A DNA stretch of 64,000 bases from Ensifer sp. LC11 (GCF_001695835.1 NZ_MBSO01000010.1:1-64000), one strand, 5' to 3'; positions 10,021-19,553 are shown, counted from the stretch's first letter. The notes: generated from the sequence alone by a model not told the origin. A program made the numbers and translations.

Positions 10021-10380
10021 TCAGGCAGCCAGCGCCAGTGCCACGGCCTTGCGGATATCGGGAAGAGAGAAGGGCTTGGAAATGACGTCGACGATCTTGT
10101 CGGTGAGGTCGTCGGCCCGTTCACGTTGCTCGGCATAGCCGGTCATCAGCAGGATTTTCATCGCCGGAAAGGCGGCTGAGGCCTGGTGTGTGAGCTCTAT
10201 GCCATCCATGACCGGCATGCGAATATCGGAAAGCAGAAGGTCGAAGGCTTCGGCCTTGAGGCACGCAAGGCCGTCGGCGCCATCGCCCGCCTCGACCGTC
10301 TCATGGCCATCGAGCCGCAAGGCCCGCGCGACAAAGGAACGCAATGCATCCTCGTCCTCGGTAATCAGGATCTTCGCCAT
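10021..10380 (-). CDS. cpdR: CpdR-like single-domain response regulator
   Basis: 119-residue stand-alone receiver domain. It shows the acidic pair at residues 8-9, phospho-acceptor Asp52 in LLLSDIRMPVMDG, Thr80 in LLMTGYAEQ and Lys102 in SKPFSLPDI. There is no output domain. Overall resemblance to CpdR, including AEQRERADDL and the MAKILITEDED start, is high. In Caulobacter and Sinorhizobium, unphosphorylated CpdR localises ClpXP to the cell pole and promotes degradation of CtrA and other cell-cycle proteins, while the CckA-ChpT relay phosphorylates it. GGAGG five bases upstream favours the ATG at 10380. A CtrA-box-controlled ftsEX unit lies 1.8 kb away. Confidence 0.88.
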   Translation of the reverse strand: MAKILITEDEDALRSFVARALRLDGHETVEAGDGADGLACLKAEAFDLLLSDIRMPVMDGIELTHQASAAFPAMKILLMTGYAEQRERADDLTDKIVDVISKPFSLPDIRKAVALALAA

Positions 10381-10598
10381 CATGGCCTCCGCGTTCGCTT
10401 CCGAGTCCGGCGTTCACACCAGCACCCGCACCTGATCCAAATGTACAGCGCGCGTGGGTCAACGGGACGCGCTGCGCTGCAGCACCGCGGATCCATGACG
10501 AATCACAGGCGGTACGCCCCAAAACAACCAGTTTTTCGTTTGTGTTCGGTAAACGCGGAACGACCGGATTTCAGGGCAGGCGCCCCGAAACGGTACAC

Positions 10599-11144
10599 TT
10601 ACTCGGCATCGCCGGTGACAACGCCGACAAAAGGCAGCTCGCGGAAGGCATAGGCCACGTCCATGCCATAGCCGACGACGAAATGATCGGGGCATTCGAA
10701 GCCGACATAATCCGCCTCGAGTTCGACCTTGCGCTTGACCCGCTTGTCGAGCAGCACCGCAATCGTCACGTTGCGTGCACCGCGCTCGTACATCAGTTCC
10801 TTGGCGAAGCGCAGCGTGCGTCCGGATTCGAGAATGTCGTCGATCAGCAGCACGTCGCGCCCGTGCACATCGCTGTCGATGTCCTTGGTGATCTTGACGC
10901 CCTGCGAGACGGTGCCGGTGCCATAGCTCGACAGCGTGATGAACTCGACTTCCGGCGCAAGACCTGCCGAATGCATGGCACGGATCAGGTCGGCGGCAAA
11001 AATGAACGAGCCCTTGAGCACCGCGATCACCAGCAGGTCCTTGTGCGGACCGTCGACGATCATGTCAGCAAGCTCGTGGTTGCGTGCAGCGATCGTCTCT
11101 GCCGTGTAAAGGGGCTCGATATTCTTACCGCGAACGACGGGCAT
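10599..11144 (-). CDS. hpt: Hypoxanthine phosphoribosyltransferase
   Basis: 181-residue purine salvage enzyme making IMP/GMP from hypoxanthine or guanine and PRPP. The PRPP-binding signature VLLIDDILESGRTL lies near residues 93-106, and the N-terminal LVIAVLKGSFIFAADLIRA segment supplies the second loop. The C-terminal ADYVGFECPDHFVVGYGMD is diagnostic for the Hpt branch. The ATG at 11144 was taken instead of the adjacent TTG. A 215-bp gap separates it from cpdR downstream; no feature was recognised in that gap. Confidence 0.94.
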   Translation of the reverse strand: MPVVRGKNIEPLYTAETIAARNHELADMIVDGPHKDLLVIAVLKGSFIFAADLIRAMHSAGLAPEVEFITLSSYGTGTVSQGVKITKDIDSDVHGRDVLLIDDILESGRTLRFAKELMYERGARNVTIAVLLDKRVKRKVELEADYVGFECPDHFVVGYGMDVAYAFRELPFVGVVTGDAE

Positions 11145-11207
11145 CAAGGCTTCTCCAGCGTTTCATCCGGAAGACCAGCGCCTTCCCATGCGCGCCGCTT
11201 AGCACAA

Positions 11208-11876
11208 TCAGCGCGGCGAAACACCGTTTTCGGCGAAGGAAACCGTTACATCGGGCATTTTTCCACCTGCATAGGGCAGTCTTGTCATGAAATGACGGCT
11301 CTCCCCGGGCGCAATGGCCGCGCCTTCCGGCATCACCCGCGTGGCCGTGACCTTGCGTCCGTTCGCGGCGATCTCAACCACGACGAGCGGCAATCGCTGC
11401 TCGGCAGCAGAGCGGTTGTCGATCGAGCCGTAAACGGAAAGCACCCGCATGCCGCCGGAATAGTCGAGTGCGCTCGTAATACCTGATATCGCCAGAGGCT
11501 GGACATCAGCCTGCCCGTTGCCGGCGAAACCCACGATCATCAAAAAGGACGCAAGCGCAAAACCTGCCACCAGACCGGCAAAGCGGCGCGCGGGCATATC
11601 GCGAAGCCGTGTTTCGGCAAGGCCCATCAGCCGCGTGGCAAGTGAGCTTTGATCCGCCACGACCGTCAGCGTCGGCCGCGCTCGACCGCCCGCCTTCGCA
11701 TTGTCGTTGAAAACGGGATAGGGCGTTCGGCGCGACGAGGCGGAGATGACTTCGAACTCTGCGTCAACATAATCGGTCCGTCTCGGCGCTGCCGCGCCAT
11801 CGCGTCCACTGCGCTCAGGCGGCAGGAAGTCGGTATAGGCGCTGGCGCCCGTGGTCTTGCTCCGGAATGCCTGCAT
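11208..11876 (-). CDS. Single-pass membrane protein divergent from ftsE (unknown function)
   Basis: About 222 residues. A polar N-terminal region of roughly 100 residues rich in Ser/Arg is followed by one transmembrane segment (FAGLVAGFALASFLMIVGFAG, written here in part, near residue 125) and an extracytoplasmic C-terminal domain of about 80 residues resembling the FxLYD/DUF3426 beta-domain (SVYGSIDNRSA, MPEGAAIAPGESRHF). Relatives divergent from ftsE often carry an N-terminal zinc ribbon; no CxxC pairs are visible here. A GGAGGA site sits eight bases before the ATG at 11876. It shares a regulatory region containing a CtrA box with ftsEX. Confidence 0.65.
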   Translation of the reverse strand: MQAFRSKTTGASAYTDFLPPERSGRDGAAAPRRTDYVDAEFEVISASSRRTPYPVFNDNAKAGGRARPTLTVVADQSSLATRLMGLAETRLRDMPARRFAGLVAGFALASFLMIVGFAGNGQADVQPLAISGITSALDYSGGMRVLSVYGSIDNRSAAEQRLPLVVVEIAANGRKVTATRVMPEGAAIAPGESRHFMTRLPYAGGKMPDVTVSFAENGVSPR

Positions 11877-12065
11877 GATCATTTCCTCCTGTCCCGCAAG
11901 AGGACGCAGCGCCGCTGGCCTGCCCCGATCCGCGAAACCATCGGGCAATGCTCTGACCCCGGCGGTGCAAGAATCTGGGCATTGCATCAAATCTTTCCGA
12001 CACGTAAACCGGAATGGTTAATGTTTCGGAAAGAGGTCGTGAAAGCGGCACCTTTTCATGAAAAA

Positions 12066-12080
12066 TTAACCGCTGCTTAA
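12066..12080. promoter_or_regulatory. CtrA-type binding box upstream of ftsE
   Basis: Perfect TTAA-N7-TTAA (TTAA at 12066-12069, spacer CCGCTGC, TTAA at 12077-12080), the full consensus of the alphaproteobacterial cell-cycle regulator CtrA. It lies 106 bp before the ftsE start and 190 bp from the divergent gene's start. A further TTAA half site is at about 12015. The region is more AT-rich than its surroundings. Confidence 0.7.
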
Positions 12081-12185
12081 CCATGGTTCCGGAGGCGGTT
12101 TTGCCTTTCGAGGCTGGTCGTCCTATGCGCGGAGGACCGGAACCGGCTGTCGGTTGCAGGACCGCAAGAGAGACTGGGCTGCCGC

Positions 12186-12845
12186 TTGATTCACTTTGAG
12201 AACGTCGGACTGCGCTATGGCATGGGACCGGAAATCCTCCGGGACCTGACTTTCGATATTCCGCGCCGTTCGTTCCAGTTTCTGACCGGCCCTTCGGGCG
12301 CCGGCAAGACGACGCTTTTGAAGCTGCTTTTCCTCTCGTTGCAGCCGACACGCGGTCTGATCCGGATGTTCGACCGTAACATTTCGTCGATCCCCCGCGA
12401 AGAATTCCCGATGCTGCGCCGGCGCGTCGGCATCGTCTTCCAGGACTTCCGCCTGCTGGATCATCTCACGACCTATGAAAACGTCGCCTTGCCGCTGCGC
12501 GTGCGCGGCAAGGAGGAGGCCAGTTACCGCGCCGACGTGCTCGAACTCTTGAAATGGGTGGGTCTCGGAGAGCGCATCAACGTTCTGCCGCCGGTGCTTT
12601 CAGGCGGGGAAAAGCAGCGCGCTGCGATCGCGCGGGCGCTGATCGACCGACCGGAGATCCTGCTCGCCGACGAACCGACCGGCAATGTCGATCCGCCGAT
12701 GGCGCGACGGCTCCTCAATCTCTTCCTTGAACTGAACCGGCTCGGCACAGCGGTGGTGATCGCCACGCACGATCTGTCGCTGATGGATCAGGTGGAAGCG
12801 CGGCGCATGATCCTCTCGCAGGGGCGGCTCGACATCTATGAGTGA
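12186..12845 (+). CDS. ftsE: Cell-division ATP-binding protein FtsE
   Basis: 219-residue cytoplasmic ABC ATPase that pairs with FtsX at the divisome to regulate peptidoglycan hydrolysis. Walker A GPSGAGKT is near residue 36, the signature LSGGEKQR near 138, Walker B ILLADEPTGN near 157, and the H-loop in VVIATHDLSL. The start is TTG at 12186 (protein MIHFENVGLRYG), which aligns with the usual FtsE N terminus; no ATG is suitably placed. The stop overlaps ftsX by 8 bp, so the two are translationally coupled. The upstream CtrA box suggests cell-cycle control. Confidence 0.95.
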   Translation: MIHFENVGLRYGMGPEILRDLTFDIPRRSFQFLTGPSGAGKTTLLKLLFLSLQPTRGLIRMFDRNISSIPREEFPMLRRRVGIVFQDFRLLDHLTTYENVALPLRVRGKEEASYRADVLELLKWVGLGERINVLPPVLSGGEKQRAAIARALIDRPEILLADEPTGNVDPPMARRLLNLFLELNRLGTAVVIATHDLSLMDQVEARRMILSQGRLDIYE

Positions 12846-13860
12846 CAGCCGCACCAAGCGCCAGACCAACGCACCCGAGCAGGCCGGAGAGCCGCAGCAA
12901 CGCCGGACGGAAATGCGTGTGCGGCCGACTGGCCCGATCGTACCCTCGAGCAATGTCTCCGGCCACGCGCTGATGTGCGTCATCGCCATCATGTCGTTCC
13001 TGGCATGCCTGACACTCGGCGGCGTCAGCATGGTGAGAGCCACCGCGCAGAGCTGGCAATCGCAGATCTCCCGCGAGATCACCATCCAGATCAAACCCGA
13101 CGACAGCCTCGACATGGAAAAGGCGCTTGCCGACGCCCGAGATCTGGCACTGACCTTCAGTGGCACGACGGATGGCAAGATCGTCGACCGTGCCGCAACG
13201 GCCCGCCTGCTCGAACCCTGGCTTGGCGAGGGCCTCGACCTCGACGAATTGCCGGTGCCGCGGCTTATCATCATCACCATCGACGAGAACAATCCGCCCG
13301 ATTTCGCCAGTATGCGCAAGGCATTGACCGAGACGATCCCGCAGGCTTTCCTCGACGATCACCGCACCTGGGTCGACCGGCTGGTCGCCATGGCCAACAC
13401 GACGGCTATGATCGGTACCGGCGTGCTGGCACTCGTGTTCTCGGCCATGGTGCTGACCGTGGTCTTTGCCACCCGCGGCGCGCTGTCGGGCAACCGCCAC
13501 ATCGTCGAGGTGCTGCATTTCGTCGGTGCAGAGGCCGGCTTCGTCGCATCCGAATTCCAGAAGCATTTCCTCAAAATCAGTATCAAGGGTGCCGGCGCCG
13601 GCGGCTTGCTCGCTGCCCTATCCTTTGCGCTTGCAGGCTTCTGGCAGTCACGCACACTCGCGACACCGCAGACCGATCAGGCGACTGCGCTCTTCGGTAC
13701 GTTCACGATCGGCTACGGCGGATATCTCGGCATCGCCGCGATCATCGTCGTCATCGCCATCCTGACGACCTTGACGGCACGCCTTACCGTCATGCGCACG
13801 ATCTACGAGATCGACCTCATCCGTTCGGACCCGGGACGCACCGACCTCTACCAAAGCTGA
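12838..13860 (+). CDS. ftsX: Cell-division protein FtsX
   Basis: 340-residue inner-membrane partner of FtsE. A polar N-terminal cytoplasmic tail of about 40 residues is followed by a first transmembrane helix (ALMCVIAIMSFLACLTLGG), an extracytoplasmic loop (about 65-185), and three further membrane helices between 190 and 330. The domain LVAMANTTAMIGTGVLALVF fits the FtsX permease family. Overlap with ftsE and shared orientation give a two-gene ftsEX operon. Confidence 0.93.
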   Translation: MSDSRTKRQTNAPEQAGEPQQRRTEMRVRPTGPIVPSSNVSGHALMCVIAIMSFLACLTLGGVSMVRATAQSWQSQISREITIQIKPDDSLDMEKALADARDLALTFSGTTDGKIVDRAATARLLEPWLGEGLDLDELPVPRLIIITIDENNPPDFASMRKALTETIPQAFLDDHRTWVDRLVAMANTTAMIGTGVLALVFSAMVLTVVFATRGALSGNRHIVEVLHFVGAEAGFVASEFQKHFLKISIKGAGAGGLLAALSFALAGFWQSRTLATPQTDQATALFGTFTIGYGGYLGIAAIIVVIAILTTLTARLTVMRTIYEIDLIRSDPGRTDLYQS

Positions 13861-13927
13861 ACCGCCTGATGTTTCACCGCCTCTCGATCTATTCCTTGCC
13901 GCAATCTGCGGCTATGTGAAGAGAATC

Positions 13928-14656
13928 ATGATGGCGCGAGAACTACGCGGGAACGGAATGGCTGGAGGAGGCAAATGGCAGGGCAACGCCGACGACCGCC
14001 GGCGACCCCGAAGCGTCTTGCGCAAGATTCTCCGTCGAACCTTCTTTGTCCTGCTCTTGCCGCTTGCGATCCTGGTCGCTGCCTTCCTGAATTTCGCAGA
14101 CACGGTCGCGTCCTTGCAGCCGCCCACGCATCCCCGGGCCGACGCGATCGTCGTTCTGACCGGTGGCTTCCAGCGTATCGATCAGGCCGTCGATCTCCTG
14201 AAAGCCGGCGCCGGCAAGCGACTGTTGATCTCCGGCGTCCATCCGACCACGACCGGCAGCCAGATCCGACGCAACACGCAGAGCTCAGCTGACCTTTTCA
14301 AGTGCTGCGTCGATATCGGTCATGAGGCGATCGACACCATTGGCAACGCCACGGAGGCGGCACAATGGATCAGCGATCGCGGCTATACGCGCGTGCTTGT
14401 CGTTACCAACAACTACCACATGCCGCGCAGCCTGCTGGAACTTCGCCGCACCCGCCCGGAAACGGAATTTATCCCCTACCCGGTGGTCAATTCCGATCTG
14501 AAGACGACGAACTGGCTGCGCAATCCGATGGTGCTGAAAGCCATCCTGCTGGAATTCGGCAAATACACCGTCGCTTCGCTGCGCGATCTTGCCGGCGCGC
14601 GCCCGACGAGCGGCTTGCGCACCGACGCCTCACGCGCAACCCCGGCCGAAGAGTAA
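13928..14656 (+). CDS. YdcF/DUF218 family envelope protein
   Basis: About 242 residues. An Arg-rich N terminus precedes one membrane anchor (TFFVLLLPLAILVAAFLNFA) and a DUF218 domain with ADAIVVLTGGFQRIDQAVDLL, the KRLLISGVHPTT segment and the conserved VTNNYHMPRSLLEL motif. Members include SanA and YdcF, linked to envelope barrier or cell-wall steps, but no reaction is established. Start choice is uncertain between GTG 13916 and ATGs at 13928 and 13931; the AAGAGA sequence just upstream supports 13928 or 13931. It lies after ftsEX and before plsC on the same strand. Confidence 0.82.
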   Translation: MMARELRGNGMAGGGKWQGNADDRRRPRSVLRKILRRTFFVLLLPLAILVAAFLNFADTVASLQPPTHPRADAIVVLTGGFQRIDQAVDLLKAGAGKRLLISGVHPTTTGSQIRRNTQSSADLFKCCVDIGHEAIDTIGNATEAAQWISDRGYTRVLVVTNNYHMPRSLLELRRTRPETEFIPYPVVNSDLKTTNWLRNPMVLKAILLEFGKYTVASLRDLAGARPTSGLRTDASRATPAEE

Positions 14657-14782
14657 GGGCACGCAGCTCTTTGCGAGCCGCAAAGTGAAGCGTGACAGTT
14701 TTCCTTTGGCACTTATTCGTGTAGGCAGCCATCAACCGGCCTGAAGCGCCAGCACAAGAAATCGCCAACGAGAGCGTGCCTG

Positions 14783-15574
14783 ATGATCGCCTTGCGTTCG
14801 ATCCTTTTCAACGTGGTTTTCTACGCTAATCTGATCGTGCAGATGATCGTGCTCACCCCGATCTATTTTCTGCTGCCGCGCAAGAAGGCCTGGTTCGTGC
14901 CCAAAAACTGGGTGCGCAGCAATCACTGGCTGCTCGAGAAGATCGTCGGCACGACCTTCGAAGTCGAAGGCGTGGAGAATATTCCCGATGTGCCCTACAT
15001 CTTCGCGCCCAAACACCAGTCCTTCTGGGACGCCTACGCGCTCTTGCCCTGGCTGAGCGATCCCTTCTACATTCTCAAGCGCGAGCTTACCTGGATCCCG
15101 CTCTTCGGCTGGTACATCCTCAAGCAGCGCATGGTCCCGGTAAACCGTGCAGCGCGCGGCAGAGCAATGACCGGCGTCATGGATCGCACAAAGCTGGAAA
15201 TGGCAACCGGCCGCGAGCTCATCATCTATCCGGAGGGCACGCGGCGCCCGCCGGGCGCTCCGCCGGAGTATAAGTACGGGATCGCCCGGCTCTACCGTGA
15301 TCTGAATGTGCCGGTCGTGCCGGTCGCCATGCATCCCGGCCTTTTCTGGCCGCGCCGCAAGTTCCTGCGTTTTCCCGGTCACTTCAAGGTCCGCATCCTG
15401 CCGCCGATCGAGGCCGGCCTGGATCCGGACGCCTTCCTCGCCAAGCTGGTGGAGGTGACGGAGAAGGCCAGCGACGAATTGCTCGTCGAAACCGTGCGGG
15501 ACAATCCGCATGTGCCGCTGCCGCCGACGGCGGAGCAACGGCTAAAGGAATTGAGGGCGGCAGGTCAGGCCTGA
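14783..15574 (+). CDS. plsC: 1-acyl-sn-glycerol-3-phosphate acyltransferase
   Basis: 263-residue membrane-associated acyltransferase that converts lysophosphatidic acid to phosphatidic acid in phospholipid synthesis. An N-terminal hydrophobic helix (VVFYANLIVQMIVLTPIYFL) is followed by the catalytic HX4D box HQSFWD near residue 77 and the substrate-binding EGTRRPPG near residue 150. Later PVVPVAMHPGLFWPRRKF fits PlsC block IV. The last 10 bp overlap the convergent ChaC-type gene. Confidence 0.92.
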   Translation: MIALRSILFNVVFYANLIVQMIVLTPIYFLLPRKKAWFVPKNWVRSNHWLLEKIVGTTFEVEGVENIPDVPYIFAPKHQSFWDAYALLPWLSDPFYILKRELTWIPLFGWYILKQRMVPVNRAARGRAMTGVMDRTKLEMATGRELIIYPEGTRRPPGAPPEYKYGIARLYRDLNVPVVPVAMHPGLFWPRRKFLRFPGHFKVRILPPIEAGLDPDAFLAKLVEVTEKASDELLVETVRDNPHVPLPPTAEQRLKELRAAGQA

Positions 15575-16116
15575 GCGCGCAGTCGCGTTTGCCTCAGCAA
15601 GGCGACCACTTCTTCCAGCCAGTGATCGCGGATACCCATCTCCTTGAGGTGGGTCAGCGTGTTGAACACATATTCGCTGTTCGGTCCCGACTTTCCGGTC
15701 GAAACGGCGACGATGCCGGCCGCCTCGGAGGTGCTGAGCGCACCGGCATACTGCACATGGTCGCGGTCGATGACGTAGGCAAGTGCCGGCACGCGTCGCC
15801 CGTCGGCCAGCGACACCGGCACCGTGCGTTCCTTGTAGACATGCGTCACAAGTTCACGCTCACGCAGATAGTCGATGACGTTTGCCTTTTGCCCGCGCTC
15901 GACGCGAAACGCCGTGCCGATGCAGGAGCCGCCGCGATCGAGGCCCAGAACCAGCCCCGGCCGCTGTTCCGTGCCGCGGTGAACCCAGGAATGCACGCAG
16001 AGCGAACGGCGAAAACCGAAGGCGCGTGCCGTCAGCTTCTCCTCGAAGACAAAGCCCGGGTTCCACATCAGCGACCCGTAGCCAAAGACCCAAAATTCGT
16101 CCATATCCACTGTCAT
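15565..16116 (-). CDS. ChaC-type gamma-glutamylcyclotransferase
   Basis: 183-residue enzyme predicted to split the gamma-glutamyl residue of glutathione as 5-oxoproline. It begins with the fold-defining FWVFGYGSLMWNPGF and contains the ChaC-like RSLCVHSWVHRGTEQRPGLV and GGSCIGTAFRV segments. Length is in the ChaC range. A second possible start (MDEFWVFG) lies at 16104. The gene converges on plsC with a 10-bp overlap of coding sequence, so both reading frames share their last codons. Confidence 0.9.
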   Translation of the reverse strand: MTVDMDEFWVFGYGSLMWNPGFVFEEKLTARAFGFRRSLCVHSWVHRGTEQRPGLVLGLDRGGSCIGTAFRVERGQKANVIDYLRERELVTHVYKERTVPVSLADGRRVPALAYVIDRDHVQYAGALSTSEAAGIVAVSTGKSGPNSEYVFNTLTHLKEMGIRDHWLEEVVALLRQTRLRAQA

Positions 16117-16319
16117 TCAACCCGCGCTGTCTGCTCTCGCCGCCGAATCACGATCGGCCCCCGTGGGACGGTCGGCCATGTCGGTTTCTACGGCACAGCA
16201 TCTCGGCACGAAAGAGACAAGGTCGTCCTCGTGCACCCGAAGGAAAGAATAGTTTTGCGGATCGACGGCGCCACCCGAAAGGCTGCCGCTATCCCGTATA
16301 GAGTGAGGTACCCGCGCCC

Positions 16320-17330
16320 ATGTCGGCAACCGCAGTTTCCAACCCCTCACCGGTCAGCCGGAAATTCCGCTGGCTGACGGCTGGCGTCGTGCTCGTCGCC
16401 GGCATCTATTCGGCCGGCTGGTTCCTGGCGGCCGATCAGATCGAAAAGCGGCTGGCGGCGCGCCTCGCCGAAGGGCAAGCGGCAGGTCTCGGCGGCGAAT
16501 GCGCGAACATGGACGTGCGCGGCTTTCCGTTCCGCATCGGGCTGTTCTGCGACAAGGTGCATCTCGACGACACCCGCCACGGCACGTCAGCCTCCTTCGG
16601 AGCACTTAGGACAGCCGCCCAGGTCTACCAGCCCGGCCACGCCGTGATCGAGCTTGACGGGCCGGCCGAGATCCGAGCGTCGCCGGGCCTCAACATTTTC
16701 GCCGACTGGACCCTGTTGCATGCGAGCCTGCGTGCGACCCTGTCCGGTGTCGACCGCACCTCACTCACCTATGACAATCTCACCGGCCGGGTGCGCCTGC
16801 CCCTTTCGGGCGACGGACTTGGCTTCGGTGCCAGCCACGGCGAACTCCATTTGCGCCAGAACGGTGCCGATCTCGATGCGGCCTTGAGCGTCGACAAGCT
16901 CGACCTTCGCCCCGAGGAAGGTCCGAGCTTCGCGCCACCGGCGACCGTCGCTGCGGACCTGACCTTCACCGACAAGGCCGCATGGCTGAAAGCCTCTCCG
17001 ACGCCGGAGATGTTTCGCGGCAGCAACGGCGAACTGAGGCAGCTCACCCTCGACCTTGGCTCCGGCATGAACGCCAAACTTTCCGGGCCGTTTTCGGTCA
17101 ACGATCAGGGACTGATCTCCGGCGAATTCTCGCTGACGATGACCAATATCGAGGCTTGGCGGGCCAATCTGGTCACCCTGATCCCCGACGACGCCAACCT
17201 CGTCGACAACACCGCGAACATGCTGAAGGCACTGGCCAATGGCAAGAACGAGGCGACGGTGAAACTCAACGTGCGCGACGGCACGGCGTTTCTCGCCTTC
17301 ATCCCGATCGGCGTGCTGCCGACGCTCTAA
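16320..17330 (+). CDS. DUF2125 domain protein
   Basis: 336 residues with an N-terminal membrane anchor (residues about 18-38, WLTAGVVLVAGIYSAGW) and a long beta-rich extracytoplasmic region matching the DUF2125 family of alphaproteobacteria. Conserved features seen are GECANMDVRGFPFRIGLFC and the C-terminal VRDGTAFLAFIPIGVLPTL. No function is established; its repeated GxPxR-type beta-strands recall large envelope lipid-transport-like proteins, which is inference. It converges on tyrC. Confidence 0.82.
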   Translation: MSATAVSNPSPVSRKFRWLTAGVVLVAGIYSAGWFLAADQIEKRLAARLAEGQAAGLGGECANMDVRGFPFRIGLFCDKVHLDDTRHGTSASFGALRTAAQVYQPGHAVIELDGPAEIRASPGLNIFADWTLLHASLRATLSGVDRTSLTYDNLTGRVRLPLSGDGLGFGASHGELHLRQNGADLDAALSVDKLDLRPEEGPSFAPPATVAADLTFTDKAAWLKASPTPEMFRGSNGELRQLTLDLGSGMNAKLSGPFSVNDQGLISGEFSLTMTNIEAWRANLVTLIPDDANLVDNTANMLKALANGKNEATVKLNVRDGTAFLAFIPIGVLPTL

Positions 17331-17380
17331 ACTCTGCTGCATGGCGCTGCGCGCCCCGTTGGACGCACAGCCTTACAGCG

Positions 17381-18304
17381 TTATTTCTGGTCCATGGCAT
17401 GCCGGCCGAAGTCCGGCATCGCCGTATCCTGGCCCGCCTGGATGATGGAGCGACGGATCGCACGGGTGCGCGTGAAGAGGTCGAAGAGCTTGTCGCCATC
17501 GCCCCAGCGGATCGCCCGCTGCAGATAGGCGAGATCTTCCGAAAACCGCGCCAGCATCTCCAGGATCGCATCCTTGTTGTGCAGGCAGACGTCGCGCCAC
17601 ATGGTCGGGTCGGATGCTGCAAGGCGGGTGAAATCGCGGAAACCCGAGGCGGAATACTTGATGACTTCGGATTCGGTCACCGTCTCCAGATCATCGGCGG
17701 TGCCGACGATGTTATAGGCGATGATGTGCGGCAAGTGCGAAACGATCGCCAGCACCTTGTCGTGATGCTCGGCGTCCATCTCCTCGACCATCGAGCCGAG
17801 CGTTTCCCAGAAACGCCGCAGCCGCGCGATGGCTTCCTCGTCAGCGCCATCGGGCGGTGTCAGGATGCACCAGCGGCCGCGGAAAAGGCCGACGAAACCG
17901 GCGTCCGGACCGGAATGCTCGGTGCCGGCGATCGGGTGCCCGGGCACGAAGTGGACGGTTTCCGGCAGATGCGGCGCCATCTGCGCAATGACGGAGCCCT
18001 TGGTCGAGCCGACGTCGGTGACGATCGCGCCAGGCTTCAAATGCGGAGCAATCTCGGCGGCGACGGCGCCGGACGCGCCGACGGGAACCGAGACGATGAC
18101 GAGATCCGCGTCGCGAACGGCATCTGCCGCCGACAATGTGTAGCGATCGCCGAGCCCGAGCTCCTTCGTGCGCTGCAGCGTCGCCTCGCTGCGCGTGGAG
18201 ACGACGAGGGTGCCGGCGAGCTGCTTCTCGCGGATTTCGCGGGCGATCGACGAGCCGATGAGGCCAATTCCGATGAGGGCGATCGTTTCAAACTGCTGTG
18301 CCAT
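17381..18304 (-). CDS. tyrC: Prephenate/arogenate dehydrogenase
   Basis: 307-residue NAD(P)-dependent enzyme of tyrosine biosynthesis. The Rossmann loop GIGLIGSSIA is at residues 12-21. Further conserved parts are VTDVGSTKGSV near residue 95, the catalytic His region FVPGHPIAGTEHSGP near residue 118, and the C-terminal helical dimerisation domain (ASGFRDFTRLAASDP). The start overlaps the hisC stop by one base (TAATG), so translation is coupled to the upstream aminotransferase, a conserved rhizobial pair. Whether prephenate or arogenate is preferred cannot be read from sequence. Confidence 0.92.
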   Translation of the reverse strand: MAQQFETIALIGIGLIGSSIAREIREKQLAGTLVVSTRSEATLQRTKELGLGDRYTLSAADAVRDADLVIVSVPVGASGAVAAEIAPHLKPGAIVTDVGSTKGSVIAQMAPHLPETVHFVPGHPIAGTEHSGPDAGFVGLFRGRWCILTPPDGADEEAIARLRRFWETLGSMVEEMDAEHHDKVLAIVSHLPHIIAYNIVGTADDLETVTESEVIKYSASGFRDFTRLAASDPTMWRDVCLHNKDAILEMLARFSEDLAYLQRAIRWGDGDKLFDLFTRTRAIRRSIIQAGQDTAMPDFGRHAMDQK

Positions 18305-19410
18305 TACTTTCGTCCCATGAATTCGGTCAGCGCCGCAATGACGCCCTCGTTGGCTTCCGCAGAGCCGATCGTCATGCGCAGCGCATTGGGGAAGCCGTAA
18401 CTGCGCACCGCGCGCAGGATGTAGCCGCGGCTCGTCAGGAAATCATCGGCATCCTCGGCGCGCTTGCCGTCCTCCTCAGGAAAATGGATCAGCACGAAAT
18501 TCGTGACCGAAGGCGTAACACGGAGGCCGATTGCCACAAGGGCCTCGCTGACGCGCGAAAGCCAGGTGAGATTGTGGTCGACGGCGGTCGCCGCAAACGC
18601 CTGGTCGCGGATCGCGGCAGCCCCTGCGGCAATCGCCGGCGCGCTGAGGTTGAAGGGTCCGCGAACCCGGTTGACCGCATCGATCACCTCCACCGGAGCA
18701 TACATCCAGCCGATCCTGAGGCCCGCAAGGCCATAGATCTTCGAGAAGGTGCGGGTCATCACCACGTTGCGGCTGGCAGAAACGAGCTCCAGACCGGCGG
18801 CATAGTCGTTGCGGCGCACATATTCGGCATAGGCGGCATCAAGCACCAGCAGCACGCCTTCGGGCAGACCCGCATGCAGGCGGCGTACTTCATCGACCGG
18901 GATGTAGGTGCCGGTCGGGTTGGCCGGATTGGCGAGGAAAACGATCTTGGTGCGCTCGGTCACCGCCGCAAGAATGGCGTCTACATCGACACGCGCATCC
19001 TTCTCCTTGACGGTAACAGGCGTGGCACCGGATGCCTGGATCTCGATCTTGTAGACGAGGAAACCGTGCTCGGTGATGATGCCCTCGTCGCCGGGACCGA
19101 GATAGGTGCGGCAGACAAGTCCGAGCAATTCGTCGGAACCGTTGCCGCACATGATGTTTGCCGGGTTGAGGCCATGAACGGCACCGATCGCCTCGCGCAA
19201 CGCCTTGGCCTGGCCATCCGGATAGCGCTCCAGATTGAACGCAGCCGCCTGGAAAGCCTCGATCGCCTTCGGGCTGGCACCGAGCGGCGTTTCGTTCGAC
19301 GACAGCTTGTGCACCTTGGCGACGCCAGGCGCGTGCTCCTTGCCCGGAACGTAGGCGTCAATATCCAAGATGCCGGGACGCGGCTCGGGGCTCTTCGAGG
19401 CAAGGCTCAT
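18304..19410 (-). CDS. hisC: Histidinol-phosphate/aromatic aminotransferase
   Basis: 368-residue class I/II PLP aminotransferase. The Schiff-base Lys is in [17 protein letters not shown] near residue 223. Conserved substrate and PLP contacts include [29 protein letters not shown] and DAAYAEYV. It is annotated as HisC, but its coupling to tyrC suggests it also, or mainly, acts as the aromatic aminotransferase of tyrosine/phenylalanine synthesis. A 143-bp gap follows on its 5' side before the end of the methyltransferase gene. Confidence 0.92.
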   Translation of the reverse strand: MSLASKSPEPRPGILDIDAYVPGKEHAPGVAKVHKLSSNETPLGASPKAIEAFQAAAFNLERYPDGQAKALREAIGAVHGLNPANIMCGNGSDELLGLVCRTYLGPGDEGIITEHGFLVYKIEIQASGATPVTVKEKDARVDVDAILAAVTERTKIVFLANPANPTGTYIPVDEVRRLHAGLPEGVLLVLDAAYAEYVRRNDYAAGLELVSASRNVVMTRTFSKIYGLAGLRIGWMYAPVEVIDAVNRVRGPFNLSAPAIAAGAAAIRDQAFAATAVDHNLTWLSRVSEALVAIGLRVTPSVTNFVLIHFPEEDGKRAEDADDFLTSRGYILRAVRSYGFPNALRMTIGSAEANEGVIAALTEFMGRK

Positions 19411-19553
19411 CGGGTCAGCTTTCTATGGCCATCAAAGTGCTACAGCGACGTTACGAGCCTCGTCAGACACGACGGCGCCATAGCGGGAAAGAGGTCAAGC
19501 CATTACCGGCGCAAGCGGGTTTTGTCGAGGGTCCGCCGCGGCCGCGGCATGGC

